Source: Deltaproteobacteria bacterium (GTDB taxonomy: Bacteria > Desulfobacterota > Desulfobulbia > Desulfobulbales > BM004). From it: DNA of 7,024 bases. Positions 4,495 through 7,024 of the stretch are shown here, in pieces. The position numbers and the translations under genes were made by a program. The notes beneath the pieces are model-generated. The model made no database searches. It saw nothing but the letters and a program-made list of their open reading frames with translations, and had not been told where the DNA came from. Every line of letters begins with the position of its first letter. The stretch's first letter is position 1. The stretch spans positions 1-7,024 of the forward strand of contig JAFDCR010000247.1 of NCBI GenBank assembly GCA_019312685.1, written 5' to 3'.

Positions 4495-6273
4495 CTATTT
4501 TATTTTAGACTCGGTTTGCTTCGCCGGCAGAGGGCAGACCCAGCCGAGGGGCGATAAAAAGTGCTCCTTGATGACGTGCTGTTCATAGGCGGCAAACAGT
4601 TCAGCCTTCCTGATCTGCCCCACAATTCTGCGGGGATCTCTTCTACTTACGACCGGCAGAAAAGAGACCCGCTTTTTGACAAAGCTGTGAAATGCCTTTT
4701 CCATGTTGTCATTATCGGTGACAGTTACCACGTCCCGCTTCATCATTTCTCCGGCGCATGATTCAGGACCGCACTTTTCCGGATGGGCAAAGAGCGTCTT
4801 GAAATCAGTCAGGGTCAGAACGCCTGAGAGTTTCTGCTCTTTGTCCAGCACGACAAACTGCGGATAAGGGCTTTCGTCCATACGTTGAATAATCTTCTGG
4901 CAGGAGTCTTCCATGTGCAGATACTGAACATCGGTACGCATATAGTCTATAACCCGCATACCGCGCAGGATATTGACCTCGTGGCCCTTGACAATATCTA
5001 TCCCCTTCTGCAGCAGTTTTGTCTCGTATACAGAATAACCGTGCAGGAGCCGGACAACCAGAACACTTGCGATGCAGGCGATCATAAGCGGTAGAATAAC
5101 CTCATAATTATCAGTCAGTTCGAATATGGTAAGAATCGCGGTGATCGGGGCCAGGGTTGTGCCGCTGACCATTGCGCCCATGCCTATCAGGGTGCAATAG
5201 GCTGGAAGAATTTCAGTTTGCGGGAAAATAAGCTGGGTAATAAATCCGGCCAGGGAGCCGAGCATTGCTCCCAGAACCAATGATGGTGCGAAGATACCGC
5301 CGCTCATACCCGATCCTATGCATATGCCGGTTGTAAACAGTTTGGCACAGACCAGGATAAGCACGAACGAAAGTGTCACATCGCCGGTCAGGGACAGGTT
5401 GATGCTCTCATAGCCGACACCCAGGGCCCAGGGGCAAACCAGGCCTGCAAGCCCCAACAGCAGGCCGCCGATAGCAGGTGTCAGCCACTCCGGCACCTTG
5501 AGGGCCCGGAAAAACTTTGGCAGTCCGAAAAGTATCCCCATCAAAAACAGGCTTAAAATGCCGGCCGCAAGCCCCAGGATAAAATACAGAACCAGCTCAA
5601 GTGGATGTGACAAGACAAAACCGGGGATGTAGAAGAGCGGCCCGGCTCCGTAAAAAAAACGGGTAATCATGGTTCCGGTTACTGCTGCAACAATAATATG
5701 GCTTAAAGACCCCACTTCCAGGTCAAAAAGCAGGATCTCAACGGCAAAAAGAATACCTGCCATAGGAGCCTGGAAAGTTGCGGCAATTCCGGCCGCCGCG
5801 CCGCATGCCACTGCCAGCCGGGTGTTTTCCGGCCTCAACCTGAAAATCTGGGTAATGGAAGAACCGATGGAGGAACCGATCTGGACAATAGGTCCCTCAC
5901 GGCCGACTGAACCGCCGGCCGCGATAATCCCGGCTGTCACCAGGGCCTTGATGGCGGTGACCCGGTGCCTGATGCGTCCGCCCCGCAGGGTCAGGGATTC
6001 CATGACCTCAGGCACCCCGGGGCCCCGTACCTCTGGAGCCCAGAAGGTTATCACCGGACCCGCAATAAGCCCTGCTGCTAGTGGAATAAGCAGTTTCAAC
6101 CAAGTGGGGGCATGGGTAAACCTGTCAACGAAATTGTCACCGCCAGGCCACAATAAATCCTGCCCCAGAGCAATCATTTCCCTGAAAATGACCGCACCGA
6201 GGCCGGCCAGAACACCGATTGCCAGTGCCAGCAGCAAAGGTCCTATATAATCAGTCGTTCTCAGTCGGGACAT
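4495..6273 (-). CDS. ClC-family anion transporter with C-terminal CBS domain pair
   Basis: This 592-residue inner-membrane protein has a ClC transport core (about 10-430) and two CBS domains (about 439-497 and 509-566), which in this family sense nucleotides or regulate gating. Ion-pathway motifs are visible: GPGVP at 84-88 (GSGIP in the E. coli protein), GREGP at 124-128 with gating Glu126, GGIFAP in the later half, and a Tyr in GYSVYETKLLQKG at the likely position of the E. coli central-gate Tyr445. The inner proton glutamate (Glu203 of CLC-ec1) aligns with Ile180 in FAVEILLF. The external glutamate argues for a gated or proton-coupled transporter. The proline in GPGVP is the residue tied to nitrate preference in plant CLCa. 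The gene has a strong promoter but no clear Shine-Dalgarno sequence. It is not of the fluoride (CLC-F) type. The methyltransferase gene follows 71 bp downstream. Confidence 0.95.
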   Translation of the reverse strand: MSRLRTTDYIGPLLLALAIGVLAGLGAVIFREMIALGQDLLWPGGDNFVDRFTHAPTWLKLLIPLAAGLIAGPVITFWAPEVRGPGVPEVMESLTLRGGRIRHRVTAIKALVTAGIIAAGGSVGREGPIVQIGSSIGSSITQIFRLRPENTRLAVACGAAAGIAATFQAPMAGILFAVEILLFDLEVGSLSHIIVAAVTGTMITRFFYGAGPLFYIPGFVLSHPLELVLYFILGLAAGILSLFLMGILFGLPKFFRALKVPEWLTPAIGGLLLGLAGLVCPWALGVGYESINLSLTGDVTLSFVLILVCAKLFTTGICIGSGMSGGIFAPSLVLGAMLGSLAGFITQLIFPQTEILPAYCTLIGMGAMVSGTTLAPITAILTIFELTDNYEVILPLMIACIASVLVVRLLHGYSVYETKLLQKGIDIVKGHEVNILRGMRVIDYMRTDVQYLHMEDSCQKIIQRMDESPYPQFVVLDKEQKLSGVLTLTDFKTLFAHPEKCGPESCAGEMMKRDVVTVTDNDNMEKAFHSFVKKRVSFLPVVSRRDPRRIVGQIRKAELFAAYEQHVIKEHFLSPLGWVCPLPAKQTESKIK

Positions 6274-6299
6274 AATTATACTGTCAAGTTTTTTTAATC

Positions 6300-6328
6300 A
6301 TTATAAATGGTTGCCACAAATGGGTCAA
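6300..6328 (-). promoter_or_regulatory. Strong sigma70-type promoter for the ClC gene
   Basis: On the minus strand, TTGACC (complement of 6323-6328) and a perfect TATAAT (complement of 6300-6305) are separated by exactly 17 bp. Transcription would start near 6293, giving a leader of only about 20 bases before the ATG at 6273. That leader contains no obvious purine-rich ribosome-binding site. Confidence 0.75.
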
Positions 6329-6398
6329 GTGAGTTGGGAAATGATAAAAGGGCGGGAATTATTCTTCTTGCCGGTCACACAGCCAACCATATGAGTTT

Positions 6399-6423
6399 AA
6401 AAGAAAACCGCTCCGGTAGAGCG
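6399..6423 (-). terminator. Candidate intrinsic terminator of the Cys-rich protein gene
   Basis: Read on the minus strand, CGCTC (6423-6419) and GAGCG (6413-6409) form a 5-bp GC-rich stem with a 5-base loop. It is followed by G and then TTTTCTTTT (6407-6399). It lies about 105 bp past the stop of the upstream gene and about 70 bp before the ClC promoter, so it would separate the two transcription units. The stem is short, which keeps confidence moderate. Confidence 0.5.
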
Positions 6424-6527
6424 CAAAAACTTTCCAAGGAACCTTATATTAATGAACGGCAAAGGGTAACCAGCTAAAGGCTGATCAGCTGTAAAACGGC
6501 GGTGGAAAAAGCTGTCCTTCAGGTTCC

Positions 6528-6908
6528 TCAACAACTTTCTCCGTTTTCAGGCACCAGCAGAAGTTTGGGTTTATTGGGGGGCCACCTTCTGATTATCTGG
6601 ATGATATCACGTACATAGGCAAATTTACATGGAGCGCTGCAGGTATCCAGCGCATTGATATCCCGGCAGAGACTTAAGCATTCCTCGGTATCGGTCAAGG
6701 CCATATCATATTTCGGCCCTTTATAGAGGTCGTCAAACTTCTTAACCTCAATGGCTAGGGTTGTTTCGCATATGTGGTTGAACAGAAACAGGCCGTTTTC
6801 TATGGTTTCAAAGCTGACCTGGTACCCGATGATCTCCAGATCCGGGTCAGCCAAAAAGGCTTCACGGTTCTCCCATTGATGCCCGCATAATGTACATTGT
6901 TTGAACAC
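6528..6908 (-). CDS. Conserved-looking Cys-rich protein of unknown function (126 aa)
   Basis: The frame begins with GTG at 6908-6906, supported by GGAG (complement of 6917-6920) eight bases upstream. It ends with TGA. There are eight cysteines: Cys5 and Cys8 in a CTLCGHQW knuckle, Cys47 after His45 (FNHIC), Cys77 and Cys81 (ECLSLC), Cys90 and Cys94 (CSAPC) and a terminal Cys126. The pattern suggests structural zinc or another metal held by two or three knuckles. There is no signal peptide or membrane segment, so it is likely cytosolic. The phrases GYQVSFE, GLFLFNH and TTLAI, and a C-terminal YVRDIIQIIRRWP, recall small hypothetical proteins I have seen from Desulfobacterota-type genomes, but I know no function. 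It appears to be a single-gene unit, with a terminator candidate downstream. Confidence 0.82.
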   Translation of the reverse strand: MFKQCTLCGHQWENREAFLADPDLEIIGYQVSFETIENGLFLFNHICETTLAIEVKKFDDLYKGPKYDMALTDTEECLSLCRDINALDTCSAPCKFAYVRDIIQIIRRWPPNKPKLLLVPENGESC

Positions 6909-7024
6909 AATCGCAACTCCAGGCCAAATTATTACCTATTATCTTTCATATACCACACACATATACGAAAACCCAGGTATCTCTACTGAGATTAAAATCA
7001 TTCCGATATGCGACAGCTGGAGAG

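Noticed and set aside
5669..6250. 193-codon open frame on the plus strand opposite the ClC gene
   Set aside because: It is antisense to the most conserved ClC motifs (GREGP and GPGVP). Its low-complexity Pro/Ala/Arg composition is typical of a shadow frame.
6275..6287. TTGACA and TATAAT next to each other just upstream of the ClC start on the minus strand
   Set aside because: They are separated by a single base, so they cannot act as a -35/-10 pair. The properly spaced promoter lies at 6300-6328.
6391..6477. 28-codon plus-strand frame starting ATG at 6391
   Set aside because: It has no Shine-Dalgarno sequence and overlaps the terminator hairpin of the minus-strand gene, and its short sequence matches no family I know.
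6330..6527. Possible fluoride riboswitch near a ClC gene (GGCTGAT-like sequence)
   Set aside because: The GGCTGAT sequence is on the opposite strand to the ClC transcript and upstream of its promoter. The rest of the motif is missing, and the ClC itself is not of the fluoride type.
6909..7024. Right-edge 116 bases
   Set aside because: Only the ribosome-binding site of the Cys-rich gene is supported. Several AT-rich -10-like boxes are present but none has a convincing -35, and no gene start is visible.

Overview
The window looks like a chromosomal segment of a Gram-negative, probably sulfate- or metal-reducing bacterium of the Desulfobacterota/Desulfuromonadota type (former Deltaproteobacteria). 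This is an inference from gene style: two small Cys-rich proteins of a kind I associate with that group, an OmpR-type two-component pair, and AT-rich heptamer repeats between genes of moderate GC. No rRNA, tRNA, CRISPR array, transposase or phage gene is visible.

Left part (1-2953): the 5' end of a gene for an exported protein runs off the left edge on the minus strand. A 179-bp divergent control region separates it from a plus-strand operon of an OmpR/PhoB-family response regulator (318-1016) and a membrane histidine kinase (1013-2953), which overlap by 4 bp (ATGA). The control region holds a perfect TATAAT box, an 11-bp-spaced direct repeat of TTTTAC and an 8-bp inverted repeat. This suggests autoregulation and perhaps control of the divergent exported protein. 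The kinase has an unusually long, charged, low-complexity extracytoplasmic insert.

Middle (2954-3862): a 290-bp spacer carries two AT-rich heptamer arrays and two possible stem-loops. It is followed by a 59-codon gene (3244-3423) for a Rho-N/SAP-like mini-protein with a four-cysteine tail, then a perfect palindrome and a single-domain cupin gene (3489-3836).

Right part (3863-7024), all on the minus strand: a 126-residue Cys-rich protein of unknown function (6908-6528, GTG start) is followed by a candidate intrinsic terminator. A strong sigma70-type promoter then drives a ClC anion transporter with a CBS-domain pair (6273-4495), and a membrane-anchored FAM173/ATPSc-KMT-like methyltransferase (4423-3863) lies 71 bp further on. 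The ClC has a GPGVP selectivity motif, keeps the gating glutamate and has isoleucine at the inner proton-glutamate position. The cupin and methyltransferase genes converge with only 26 bp between their stop codons.

Nothing here amounts to a recognisable new defence or mobile system. The best leads are the two-component locus with its unusual sensor and divergent exported partner, the ClC/methyltransferase pair, and the two Cys-rich mini-proteins.
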